Both the position numbers and the translations under genes were made by a program. Shown in pieces: positions 52,585 through 61,107 of a DNA stretch of 64,000 nt. Position 1 is the first letter of the stretch. Each line of letters opens with the position of its first letter. Origin of the DNA: Cytophagaceae bacterium (lineage in GTDB: Bacteria; Bacteroidota; Bacteroidia; Cytophagales; JAIYAX01); the NCBI GenBank assembly GCA_027488815.1, contig JAIYAX010000012.1, positions 618,022 to 682,021 of the forward strand, in the 5' to 3' direction. Below the pieces are notes generated by a model. That model was given only the letters and a program-made list of their open reading frames with translations, did no database searches and was not told the DNA's origin.

Positions 52585-52650
52585 ATTTTTGCGGTGAAAA
52601 AACAAGATAATCACCGCAAAAATGCGGCGAATATGCCGCATATTTGCCGC
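52585..52650 (+). promoter_or_regulatory. Palindromic array, candidate operator of the Fic gene
   Basis: A perfect 13-base inverted repeat (ATTTTTGCGGTGA at 52585-52597; TCACCGCAAAAAT at 52611-52623, 13-base loop) is followed by GCGGC/GCCGC half sites spaced by AT-rich six-base stretches (52622-52650: atGCGGCgaatatGCCGCatatttGCCGC). It ends 18 bases before the Fic start. Dense alternation of GCGGC blocks this close to the gene suggests binding by a dimeric or multimeric regulator, possibly the Fic protein's own winged helix. Confidence 0.5.
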
Positions 52651-52668
52651 AACAATAACTTACAAGTT

Positions 52669-53766
52669 ATGGCAAAGTACATTTATGAACACAGTAACTG
52701 GACTGACTTTTCATGGAGGGACAATGAAGTAAATGCTTTATTCGGTCTTGTGAGGCATGTTCAGGGAAAGCTAATGGGTCAAATGATTGCTTTAGGATTT
52801 ACTGTAAAAGAAGAAGCCCAGCTGACGGCCTTAACGTTAGATGTAGTTAAGTCCTCAGAAATAGAAGGGCAGGTGTTTAATTTCGAGCAAGTACGTTCAT
52901 CTATTGCCAGAAGATTGGGGATTACTACAGCAGGACTTGTGACAAGCAGTCGTCAAATTGACGGAATTGTAGAAGTATTGCTGGATGCTACCCAGCGTTA
53001 TCAAATGCCATTGACTGAAGAACGCTTAATGGGTTGGCAGGCAGCTTTATTTCCTGCTGGTTATAGCGGGCCTTACAAAATTGAAGTAGGTAAGTATCGC
53101 TCAGGTGATATGCAGATTGTCTCAGGTGCAATGGGAAAAGAAAAAGTGCATTATCATGCGGTGAAGCCAGAATTCGTAAAAAAAGAAATGGATCTTTTTT
53201 TGGATTGGCTTAATCATGACCATTCCTTGGATAATGTATTTAAAGCGGCCATTGCTCATTTTTGGTTTATCATTATTCATCCATTTGAAGATGGGAATGG
53301 AAGAATTGCCAGAGCTATAACAGATATGTTGTTGGCCCGATCTGAAAACCGTAAAGAGCGATTTTACAGTATGTCAAGCCAGATTTCAATTGAACGTAAA
53401 CAATACTATGAGGTATTGCAGAAGGTTCAACATAGCTCCGGTGACATTACAGACTGGCTTGTTTGGTTTTTGAACTGTCTGCACCATGCTTTGCTTGCAA
53501 CTGAAAGTGCCACACAAAAGGTATTGCAAAAAGCTGAGTTCTGGAGAAGCCACGAAAATACTCCTATGAACCAACGACAACGACTTATGCTGAATAAACT
53601 TTTTGATGGCTTTGATGGCAAGTTGCAGACCTCCAAATGGGCAAAAATCACCAAAACATCTTCTGACACTGCCTTAAGAGATATTAAGGATTTAGTTGAT
53701 AAAGGTATTCTTTTACAAAGCCCCAAAGGTGGGCGAAGTGTAAGTTATGAACTAAATGGCTATTGA
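52669..53766 (+). CDS. Class II Fic-domain AMPylase with C-terminal winged helix
   Basis: 365 residues from the ATG at 52669, just after the palindromic array; upstream in-frame codons run through that array and look non-coding. The N-terminus (YIYEHSNWTDFSWRDNEVNALFGLVRHVQG) is a DUF4172-type domain. An inhibitory-helix motif SSEIEG (SxxxEG, about residue 63) precedes the Fic core, so this is a class II, self-restrained enzyme. The catalytic loop is HPFEDGNGRIARA (about 204-216), complete with His, Asp/Gly/Asn and Arg. It transfers AMP from ATP to target side chains; the target is unknown. The C-terminal ~60 residues form a winged helix (TSSDTALRDIKDLVDKGILLQSPKGGRSVSYEL), so it can probably bind DNA, perhaps its own promoter. 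No antitoxin partner is adjacent. Confidence 0.9.
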   Translation: MAKYIYEHSNWTDFSWRDNEVNALFGLVRHVQGKLMGQMIALGFTVKEEAQLTALTLDVVKSSEIEGQVFNFEQVRSSIARRLGITTAGLVTSSRQIDGIVEVLLDATQRYQMPLTEERLMGWQAALFPAGYSGPYKIEVGKYRSGDMQIVSGAMGKEKVHYHAVKPEFVKKEMDLFLDWLNHDHSLDNVFKAAIAHFWFIIIHPFEDGNGRIARAITDMLLARSENRKERFYSMSSQISIERKQYYEVLQKVQHSSGDITDWLVWFLNCLHHALLATESATQKVLQKAEFWRSHENTPMNQRQRLMLNKLFDGFDGKLQTSKWAKITKTSSDTALRDIKDLVDKGILLQSPKGGRSVSYELNGY

Positions 53767-54020
53767 TTAACCTCAACTGTACCGTTTATTAATCTGAATT
53801 GATGATTCAGGTTTCTCCTTTTTTAATCCTTTGCTAAAAGTCCAGCACTTTTTCTACCAATTACCTGCACCTCATACCTGCCTTCATTGCACCAAATTCA
53901 TCATTACCAACCGCCATTCTTATACATCCGACGCAGAAAATGGATTGTTAACCATCAAGAGGAAATCCTCACTTGCTTTTCATCATCAAATTTGAAGGTA
54001 TTTGTCAGGGGCCTTAAAAA

Positions 54021-54050
54021 CAAAAACCCCACCTTTCGGAGGGGTTTTTT
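54021..54050 (-). terminator. Terminator of tRNA-Lys, works on both strands
   Basis: On the minus strand, CCCCTCC-gaa-AGGTGGGG followed by TTTTTG and more T, directly after the tRNA 3' end. The plus strand also ends GGGG with six T. The stem is strong. Confidence 0.75.
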
Positions 54051-54051
54051 G

Positions 54052-54124
54052 TGATCCCGCTGGGACTCGAACCCAGGACCCATACATTAAAAGTGTATTG
54101 CTCTACCAACTGAGCTACGGAATC
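54052..54124 (-). tRNA. tRNA-Lys (anticodon UUU)
   Basis: 73 bases on the minus strand. The acceptor stem GATTCCG pairs with CGGGATC (one G-U), with discriminator A and no encoded CCA. D arm AGCTCAGTTGGTAGAGC; anticodon loop CTTTTAA with anticodon TTT; T arm containing GGTTCGAGTCC. Length and pairing are normal. It is transcribed from the box at 54182-54189 and ends in the hairpin at 54021-54050. Confidence 0.96.
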
Positions 54125-54181
54125 AATAATTTTACGCTTTCGTCTGCAAGCAAGAACCCCTGCCTTTTGAAATTGCGGACG

Positions 54182-54210
54182 CAAAAGTAGTTACTCTGTC
54201 GCAAATGCAA
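54182..54210 (-). promoter_or_regulatory. Promoter of tRNA-Lys
   Basis: On the minus strand, TTG (54208-54210), 18 bases, TACTTTTG (54182-54189). It lies ~58 bases before the tRNA 5' end and overlaps the start of the plus-strand TPR/SH3 gene. Confidence 0.6.
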
Positions 54211-54939
54211 AACAGAATTAAAAAAATAATCCTGAGTTTGTGGATACTGCTCATTTCGGGCCAATCCATAAGCTTTGCAGCTTCTAAAAACATGCTTTCT
54301 CAAGCAGATAGTTTGTTTCAAGCAGGCTTGTACACACAGGCTTTGCCCTTGTATGAAACCTTATACACAAAGGAACGGGTAGCCAGTCCGGCCATGCTCT
54401 TGCGTATGGCATTGATTTATGAAGGGTTGGCCAAACCTACCATGGCGCTTTACATGCTGAATAAGTACTACTTGAGCCGCCCGGATCATGAGGTGCTGAA
54501 GAAGATGGCGGACTTAGCACAGAAGCATCAATTGGCAGGCTATGAATATAAGGAAACGAACTATTTACTCACCTTTTACAGTCAATACGAAAGGGAATTG
54601 ATCCAATCAATGGCAGGTCTGCTCTTGCTTTGTATGCTGGTACTTGCTTACCGAAGGTGGAAACAAAAGGGGGTTTCACCTTCCCTTATGTTGCTCAGCT
54701 TTGTGATCGTTGCTTCTCTGGCTTTCATTCTCAACCGAGGGGTGGAGCAATCCTATGCCATCATCATGAGCCAAAGAACTTTTGCCTACAAAGAAGCCTC
54801 AGGAGCTTCTTCAGTTTTGAAAACCCTGCCTCAGGGGACAAGAGTAGTGGTGGTGCAGACCTTAGACAAATGGTTGAAAGTGAAGCTACAGGATCAGGAA
54901 GTATATATTAACTCCTATTGCCTACAGCCGGTCTATTAG
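54205..54939 (+). CDS. Membrane protein with TPR-like N-terminus and C-terminal SH3-like domain
   Basis: 244 residues. A signal or anchor (about 5-25) is followed by tetratricopeptide-like helices (SQADSLFQAGLYTQALPLYETLYT; PAMLLRMALIYEGLAKPTMALYMLNKYYLSRPD, about 30-95). Two membrane helices come next (about 135-150 and 160-175), and the C-terminus is an SH3b-like strand set (SVLKTLPQGTRVVVVQTLDKWLKVKLQDQEVYINSYCL). This TPR-plus-SH3 layout recalls BatE of aerotolerance operons, but no Bat neighbours are here, so the gene is named only by its domains. It faces the SDR gene with a 4-base tail overlap. Confidence 0.68.
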   Translation: MQNRIKKIILSLWILLISGQSISFAASKNMLSQADSLFQAGLYTQALPLYETLYTKERVASPAMLLRMALIYEGLAKPTMALYMLNKYYLSRPDHEVLKKMADLAQKHQLAGYEYKETNYLLTFYSQYERELIQSMAGLLLLCMLVLAYRRWKQKGVSPSLMLLSFVIVASLAFILNRGVEQSYAIIMSQRTFAYKEASGASSVLKTLPQGTRVVVVQTLDKWLKVKLQDQEVYINSYCLQPVY

Positions 54940-55748
54940 CGTCCAAGGCTAGAGTTTTTCTCCTTTTTAAAATTGTTGTAAACCAGCCTGTCAGCCAGGG
55001 CCGGAAACCATTTGTTGAGCCAGACAATCACTTTACCTGAAAAAGTCATGACGCTGTAACGCTTGCGGGCTAGGGTAGCATGATAGATGATTTCTGCTAC
55101 TTCCTCTGCGCTCATCATTTTGCTTTCATCACGTGGCGCCTCTCCCAGAATTTGACCCGGAGCAACCAGTGATTTTTTGCGAATGTCTGTGCGGGTAAAG
55201 CCGGGGCAGGCTATCAACACATGAACTCCATCTTCAAGTAATTCTGTTCGGATCACTTCCATAAAGCCATGCAAAGCAAACTTGGAAGAAGAGTAACCCG
55301 AGCGCTCAGGGAGACCCCTGAAGCCGGCGATAGAAGAAATAGCAACTATGGAGCCTTTTTGATTGATAAGGTAAGGCAAACAAGCTTTGGTCGCATATAC
55401 CACACCGTAGAAATTAATGTCCATCACCTGTCTGATCACATCGACATCCACCGTTTTAAAATTTCCACGCATTGAAATGCCGGCGTTATTGATCAACACA
55501 TCAATTTTTCCAAATCGTTGGATCGTCTCCTGTGCCATTCGCTCATTGTCTTCTTTGCAACTGACATCAGCTTGGATAGCTAAAACCTGAATGCCGACTT
55601 CTTCAAGCTCCTGCTTGCTTGAATTCAGGGTGTCTGCGTTCCGTCCGGTGATAACAATTCTGGAGCCATTCCGCCCAAATATAAAAGCCAGGGCTTTTCC
55701 GATGCCTTCACTGCCACCGGTGATGATGACCACTTTATCCTTCATCAT
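54936..55748 (-). CDS. Short-chain dehydrogenase/reductase (SDR)
   Basis: 270 residues from the ATG at 55748 (a second ATG follows at 55745). A longer frame begins upstream at 55787 but crosses the promoter-like box at 55766-55773, so it is rejected. SDR features: GGSEGIGKALA cofactor motif (about 11-21), NNAGIS (about 87-92), catalytic YSSSKFA (Tyr-x-x-x-Lys, about 155-161), and a C-terminal membrane-friendly helix (RYSVMTFSGKVIVWLNKWFPALADRL). It oxidises or reduces an NAD(P)-linked alcohol or ketone; the C-terminal tail suggests a lipid-like substrate, as in 3-ketosphinganine or acylglycerol reductase-like SDRs, without proof. Confidence 0.88.
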   Translation of the reverse strand: MMKDKVVIITGGSEGIGKALAFIFGRNGSRIVITGRNADTLNSSKQELEEVGIQVLAIQADVSCKEDNERMAQETIQRFGKIDVLINNAGISMRGNFKTVDVDVIRQVMDINFYGVVYATKACLPYLINQKGSIVAISSIAGFRGLPERSGYSSSKFALHGFMEVIRTELLEDGVHVLIACPGFTRTDIRKKSLVAPGQILGEAPRDESKMMSAEEVAEIIYHATLARKRYSVMTFSGKVIVWLNKWFPALADRLVYNNFKKEKNSSLGR

Positions 55749-55765
55749 ATTTAAAATTTTGCTAT

Positions 55766-55773
55766 CAAACCTA
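55766..55773 (-). promoter_or_regulatory. Candidate -7 promoter box for the SDR gene
   Basis: TAGGTTTG on the minus strand matches TAnnTTTG, 17 bases before the ATG at 55748. No TTG at the -33 distance. Confidence 0.45.
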
Positions 55774-55905
55774 CAACAATTTAGCAATGCAGCGCATGCC
55801 GATTAGTTGTGTTAAACCAATCACCAAGTAAGCATTCTAAGCTTTAATTGCCATAAATTAAGGGCCAAAATCCTCTTTTGACACATAACTTTTCATCTTA
55901 AACCT

Positions 55906-55913
55906 TACATTTG
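55906..55913 (+). promoter_or_regulatory. Candidate -7 promoter box for the GEVED/PKD protein
   Basis: TACATTTG matches TAnnTTTG, 169 bases before the ATG at 56083. A TTTG lies 25 bases upstream, longer than ideal. The long leader between is otherwise featureless. Confidence 0.4.
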
Positions 55914-56082
55914 CTAAATTGTGCCGGCCAAACGATCTTCGGCAAGAGGATCTGTTAAGCCAAACAAACCTGAACTGAAAACATGAACGACTGCTTAAAT
56001 CAGTTGCCTCTATCTAAGGCGATTACAATGTGTATTGCTACATGTCTTTTTGCCAACCTTACACCAGTTAAACCATAGCAAT

Positions 56083-59000
56083 ATGTTTAAGAAACTGTTT
56101 TTTATTTGCTGTGCAATCTGCTCTCTAGTTGGTCAATTGAGCCTTGCCCAATGTCCCCAGCCAGCCTCGTGCACACCAGGAGGACCCTTGCCGGCTAACC
56201 TAGTATTTGGCTGCGGTATCACAAATGTCATTTTTGGATCAATTAACCGAAGTAGTGGTCTAGCCAGCCAAGGTTACCAAGATATAAGCTGCACCATAGG
56301 TGCAAATATTATCGTAGGGGTGCCATCAACCATCACCATCAATACCAATCCAAATGTTCAGGAGAATGTAAGGGTATGGATTGACCTAAACAATGACGGC
56401 CAGTTTGGGGCCACTACAGAGCTGGTTTTTAGTTCTAACAACGCCTTTGTTCATACGGGAAACATCACTCTTCCAGCGAACACGGCATTGGATACTGCCC
56501 TTAGGATGAGGGTAATGGCCGAAGTAAATGGAGCCCCAGATGCACCTGCCAGTAATTTGCAGCCATGCTACACCCCGCTTTACAGCCAGGTAGAAGACTA
56601 CAGAGTCAGAGCACTTCCAAATACACAGCCTCCCTTGGCACTTTTTACAGCGAGCGATACCATCACCTGCAACGGCCAGATACAATTTACCGATCAGACA
56701 GTTAACACACCAACTTCTTGGAATTGGAGCTTCGGCGATGGCAATACCTCAACATTGCAAAATCCCCTGCATACGTATTTGCCAGGAGGGCCTTACACCG
56801 TGAGACTTATTGTTTCCAATACCCAAGGGATAGATACCCTAATCCGAAACAACTACATCAGCTACAACTCCCAAGCCCCAATAGCTGCCACTTGTACCCC
56901 TGCAACTGTTAACTATTGCTGCGGCTATGGCATTACCAATTTTACCCTGAGTACACTCTCCAGAAATTCAGGAAATGGTTCTGAAGGTTACCGAAATTTT
57001 ACCTGTGCGCAATCCCTCACAGTCACCGAAGGATTAAACTACCCGGTCAATATATCTACAGGAACCTTGGCGGCAGACACCCGAATTTGGATTGATTACA
57101 ACAATAATGGTGCTTTCAGTGCAAATGAGTTGGTTTTTACCCGAACCAACTCCATCAACGCCAGCGGTAACCTGGTGTTCAGCGATACTTCTATAGTTTA
57201 CAATACCCCATTGAGGCTTAGGGTGATCAGTGATTTTGTGGGCAGTTCTTACACAGCATGCAACGGTATAGTACATGGTCAGGCCGAAGATTATACTGTG
57301 GTCATTGCTCCAAATGTGGCGGCTCCCATTGCCAATTTCACAAGCAATTTCAACAATGCCTGTAACCCGGTAATACAGTTTACCAACACTACAGTGAATG
57401 CAGTAGCTTCCTATCTATGGAGGTTTGGGGATGGAAATACTTCTACACTTAAAGATCCATTGTATACCTACACAACTCCGGGTACTTATTCAGTAACTTT
57501 AATTGTAACCAGCCCATTTGGAGTCGATAGCATTACCAAAGCTAACCTGATCACCTTTGCAGGCACGGTATCCAATGCAGCTTGTACGCCTACCACCAAT
57601 GGCACCAGTGGCGGGGTAGGTATTACCCGATTTAGGTTTGGGACTATCGATCGTACCAGCCCCGGGGCCACAGAAGGTTATAGCAATCAGGTTTGCAGCT
57701 TTTTGACAGAAATGGTGGAAGGGCAGAGTTATCAGATCATTGTGAATACCGGGCCAAATTTTCCTGAGAATGTAAGAGCCTGGATCGACTACAATGGAGA
57801 TGGGGCTTTCCTTTCGGCAGAGCAAGTGTTTAATTCTACAGCATCTACCATACATACGGGAAACATCACCTTATCAACAACTTCTGTAAAGAACCAACTC
57901 CTCAGGCTAAGGGTGGTCAGTTCATTCAATACCATCAATACCGCAATTGGTTGCGGAACTATACAGTTTGGGCAAGGGGAGGACTATGGGATCATCATTC
58001 GGCCTAACAACATTCCACCTATCCCGAATTTCGCTACCACCGATCTCAACCCATGCAATGGAGGGGCACGGTTTACAAATACTACTTTCGGAAATGTTAG
58101 CAGTTACAAATGGTTTTTTGGAGATGGTGACAGTAGCACATTGGCTGTTCCGGTTAAGTACTACACCACCCCTGGAATTTATACAGTAAGCCTCACGGCC
58201 TGTAACAATTTTGGTTGCAGCACATTAACAAGACCCAATTACATCAATGTGGCGCCTATCGTGGCTCCACCTTATCCTGTATGCCTTTCGGGAGTTTCGT
58301 ATTCCTGCTGCAGCGTAGGTATAGCTTCAGTGACGATCGGTAATATGCAGAATACCAGTGGCAATGGCCTCGAAGGCAACCGAGACTTTACCTGTACTAG
58401 GATCATTACAGATACTCTGGGCAAATCCATTAATGTCAGCATTCAGAATAGCAATCCATCGATTTTGGAAGACCTGGCCATTTGGATAGATCTGAACAAT
58501 GATCTTTTGCTGGATACTACTGAACGGGTTTTCTTAAGTACTGCCAAGGTCAACCATACCGGTAGCTTCACTATTTCAGGCTTTGCAGTGACCAATATAC
58601 CTTTACGATTGCGAATTGTTTCCAGACAATCCGGTACGGCAGGTGTGTTAACTCCTTGTGGAACAGTTAGCAATGGTCAGGCAGAAGACTACACTATCAT
58701 TTTACGTCCAAATACCTTGCCTCCTTTGGCCTCATTCAGTTTACCATCCGTAACAACTTGCAATGGAACAGTTTCATTTACCAATACTTCTATCCGAAAC
58801 CCGCAAACGTTCTTATGGTCCTTTGGAGATGGAAACACTTCTTCACAAATCAACCCAACCCATGTTTACAATGGCCCTGGTACTTTCATTGTGAAGTTGG
58901 TGGTATGTAACGGAAACGGTTGCGACTCGACACAGTCTGCACTTTCCATCACTCAAACCGATGGTCCTAAGGCACCCTCCTGCCGACCAGCCACTGTGGC

Positions 59001-61086
59001 CTATTGCTGTGGTGTAGGCATTACCTCTTTTACATTAGGCAGCTTCACTTTCACTAGTCCAAATGCCGCAGAGGGGTATCAGGATCGAACGTGCAATGCT
59101 ACTTTCCCAAGTTTGAGTCTGAGTAATTCAAGCTTTAGTATGTCGGTGAGTGTGGGTACCGGTTTTCCGGAGAAAGTAGCCATGTGGATTGACTTTAATG
59201 ATAACGGTGTTTTTGAAAGCAATGAATTGCTGACTTCCGGAATAAGTTCTGCCGGATCGTACTCAGCAACCTTCAGTATCAGCAATGCGCCTATTACCGG
59301 AAAGAAACTCAGGCTGAGAGTCGGAAGTGATTTCAATGATGGTACTCCACTTAGCCCTTGCGGACCTATTCAGGTTGGTCAATTTGAAGACTACAGCGTT
59401 TTCATTCAGCCAGTCAGTTCTGCTCCAGTGAGTAATTTTACGGTGAACAATCCTTTGAATTGCACCACCGGTGCCTTTAGCTTCGGCAGTACTTCTACCA
59501 ATTTGCCAACATCCTATTTATGGTATTTCGGCAATGGTGCTACCTCAACTTTGGCTAACCCTACTTATACCTATCCATTCACAGGGATCTATACTGTTAG
59601 TTTAAAGGTTTGCAACAGCTTTGGTTGCGACAGTATTTCAAAGCCTAATTTTGTCCGATATGTGATCCCTTGTCCCCCAACTTATTGCAGCAGTACAGGG
59701 CATAACAACTCCCAGCGATTCATTACCTCAGTTTCGTTTGCAGGATTTACAAATAACTCCTTGCAGGATCCTCAGGGGTATGGAAATTACACCGGGCAAT
59801 TGATACCTGTGGTCAAAGGCAGCAACTACAGTCTGACAGTAAATGCCGTAAATCCTGCAGGCCAACAAAGCGTGCTTGAAGTATGGATCGATTATAATGC
59901 AAACGGTGTCTTTGCAGCAGATGAAAAAGTACTTACACGAAATGGCACCGATCTGTATTTTGCCAACATCAGAATACCGACTACTGCCCTCAATACAGAA
60001 ATCAGAATGAGGGTAAGGTTTAAAAACCTGCCAGCTACGACCAATGCCTGTACCAACCTGTTAAGCAGTGCTGAAGTGGAAGATTATACACTTTTAGTGC
60101 TTAATGTGTCTTCGAAACCACAAACCAATTTTACAGTCAGCAAGAGGTTTGCTTGTGCAGGCGAAACCCTCAATTTTGCAAACAGCTCGAACAACACACC
60201 CACCGGATTTAACTGGGATTTTGGAAATAGTCTAAGCTCAACCATAGCTAATCCAACTACCATCTATTCTACATCTGGTTCATATTCAGTGAGGCTGATC
60301 ACAGCCAATGGATTTGGGCAGGATACTTTAATCAGGCCCAACTTAGTTCAGGTTACTAGCAACATAACACCCCCGACTGCATCCCTTTGTGCTCCAACCG
60401 TTAGCTCAACCTGCTGCGATGTGGGCATCAAGAGCTTCAGTTTTGCGGGAGCCAGCTGGTCAGATACAGTGCCTGCCTCAGGATACCAGGACTTTACCTG
60501 CGGATTTAGTGGTGCTATTTTGCCAGACTCAGTCTACAGTCTTCAAGTCAATTTAGGTACCGGTAAGCCATTAAATTTCTCAGTTTGGATCGATTACAAC
60601 AGGGACCTCTCATTTACAGCATCAGAGAGGGTGTTACAATTGTCAGGAGTTCAGGGGCTAGTGAGCCAAAACATCACCGTCCCAAACAGCTCCCAACTGG
60701 GTAACATGCGCATTCGATTGATTGCTGATCAGACCGCTGTTCCGGCGGACAACGCTTGTGCAGCAGTTAATCTGGGCAATGCGATCGACTTCACTTTGGT
60801 GAGAGGATCAGTTTCCGGGTTGAATTCAAAGCCAAGTGTATTAAGTCAAGTTCTTGTGTACCCTAACCCTGCACGAGATGTTGTTAACATCACATGGGAG
60901 GAAGCTCTGGATATTCAGGAGATTGAGTTGATAGATCTTTCAGGCAAAGTATTGATCAGCAAACAGGTGAATGAGCCTGAACGTAAACAAACCAACATTG
61001 ACCTTAGCCATTTGGCTTCAGGAACTTACTTCATCATCAGTAAGTCAGGTAGCCAGGTATACCGAACCCGTATGGTTAAGGATTAA
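56083..61086 (+). CDS. Giant T9SS-secreted protein of alternating GEVED and PKD domains
   Basis: 1667 residues from the ATG at 56083, which starts a proper signal peptide (MFKKLFFICCAICSLVGQLSLAQ); an in-frame ATG at 56035 would add a polar leader. Seven GEVED domains alternate with six PKD domains. Each GEVED unit starts with a Cys-rich CTP..YCCGYGI-like stretch, has WIDLNNDGQF-type acidic loops that resemble Ca-binding sites, and ends QAEDYTV. Each PKD unit has a WSFGDGNTS-like loop. The loop is degenerate in the fourth and seventh GEVED (NNDLLL, NRDLSF). The seventh lacks a following PKD and leads into a type A T9SS sorting domain (VYPNPARDVVNITW to the end). It is an adhesin-like surface protein. 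The next gene starts 22 bases on. Confidence 0.88.
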   Translation: MFKKLFFICCAICSLVGQLSLAQCPQPASCTPGGPLPANLVFGCGITNVIFGSINRSSGLASQGYQDISCTIGANIIVGVPSTITINTNPNVQENVRVWIDLNNDGQFGATTELVFSSNNAFVHTGNITLPANTALDTALRMRVMAEVNGAPDAPASNLQPCYTPLYSQVEDYRVRALPNTQPPLALFTASDTITCNGQIQFTDQTVNTPTSWNWSFGDGNTSTLQNPLHTYLPGGPYTVRLIVSNTQGIDTLIRNNYISYNSQAPIAATCTPATVNYCCGYGITNFTLSTLSRNSGNGSEGYRNFTCAQSLTVTEGLNYPVNISTGTLAADTRIWIDYNNNGAFSANELVFTRTNSINASGNLVFSDTSIVYNTPLRLRVISDFVGSSYTACNGIVHGQAEDYTVVIAPNVAAPIANFTSNFNNACNPVIQFTNTTVNAVASYLWRFGDGNTSTLKDPLYTYTTPGTYSVTLIVTSPFGVDSITKANLITFAGTVSNAACTPTTNGTSGGVGITRFRFGTIDRTSPGATEGYSNQVCSFLTEMVEGQSYQIIVNTGPNFPENVRAWIDYNGDGAFLSAEQVFNSTASTIHTGNITLSTTSVKNQLLRLRVVSSFNTINTAIGCGTIQFGQGEDYGIIIRPNNIPPIPNFATTDLNPCNGGARFTNTTFGNVSSYKWFFGDGDSSTLAVPVKYYTTPGIYTVSLTACNNFGCSTLTRPNYINVAPIVAPPYPVCLSGVSYSCCSVGIASVTIGNMQNTSGNGLEGNRDFTCTRIITDTLGKSINVSIQNSNPSILEDLAIWIDLNNDLLLDTTERVFLSTAKVNHTGSFTISGFAVTNIPLRLRIVSRQSGTAGVLTPCGTVSNGQAEDYTIILRPNTLPPLASFSLPSVTTCNGTVSFTNTSIRNPQTFLWSFGDGNTSSQINPTHVYNGPGTFIVKLVVCNGNGCDSTQSALSITQTDGPKAPSCRPATVAYCCGVGITSFTLGSFTFTSPNAAEGYQDRTCNATFPSLSLSNSSFSMSVSVGTGFPEKVAMWIDFNDNGVFESNELLTSGISSAGSYSATFSISNAPITGKKLRLRVGSDFNDGTPLSPCGPIQVGQFEDYSVFIQPVSSAPVSNFTVNNPLNCTTGAFSFGSTSTNLPTSYLWYFGNGATSTLANPTYTYPFTGIYTVSLKVCNSFGCDSISKPNFVRYVIPCPPTYCSSTGHNNSQRFITSVSFAGFTNNSLQDPQGYGNYTGQLIPVVKGSNYSLTVNAVNPAGQQSVLEVWIDYNANGVFAADEKVLTRNGTDLYFANIRIPTTALNTEIRMRVRFKNLPATTNACTNLLSSAEVEDYTLLVLNVSSKPQTNFTVSKRFACAGETLNFANSSNNTPTGFNWDFGNSLSSTIANPTTIYSTSGSYSVRLITANGFGQDTLIRPNLVQVTSNITPPTASLCAPTVSSTCCDVGIKSFSFAGASWSDTVPASGYQDFTCGFSGAILPDSVYSLQVNLGTGKPLNFSVWIDYNRDLSFTASERVLQLSGVQGLVSQNITVPNSSQLGNMRIRLIADQTAVPADNACAAVNLGNAIDFTLVRGSVSGLNSKPSVLSQVLVYPNPARDVVNITWEEALDIQEIELIDLSGKVLISKQVNEPERKQTNIDLSHLASGTYFIISKSGSQVYRTRMVKD

Positions 61087-61107
61087 GCACACCGCTATAC
61101 GAACAAC

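Noticed and set aside
52555..52668. Extended N-terminus of the Fic protein from 52555
   Set aside because: It crosses the palindromic array; the ATG at 52669 begins the conserved DUF4172 domain.
54002..54190. Plus-strand frame encoding AGTRTQDPYIKSVLLYQLSY
   Set aside because: This is the well-known spurious translation of the opposite strand of a tRNA gene; tRNA-Lys occupies 54052-54124.
54205..54939. Naming the TPR/SH3 protein BatE
   Set aside because: The domain order is similar, but none of the other Bat genes is nearby, so the name would overstate the evidence.
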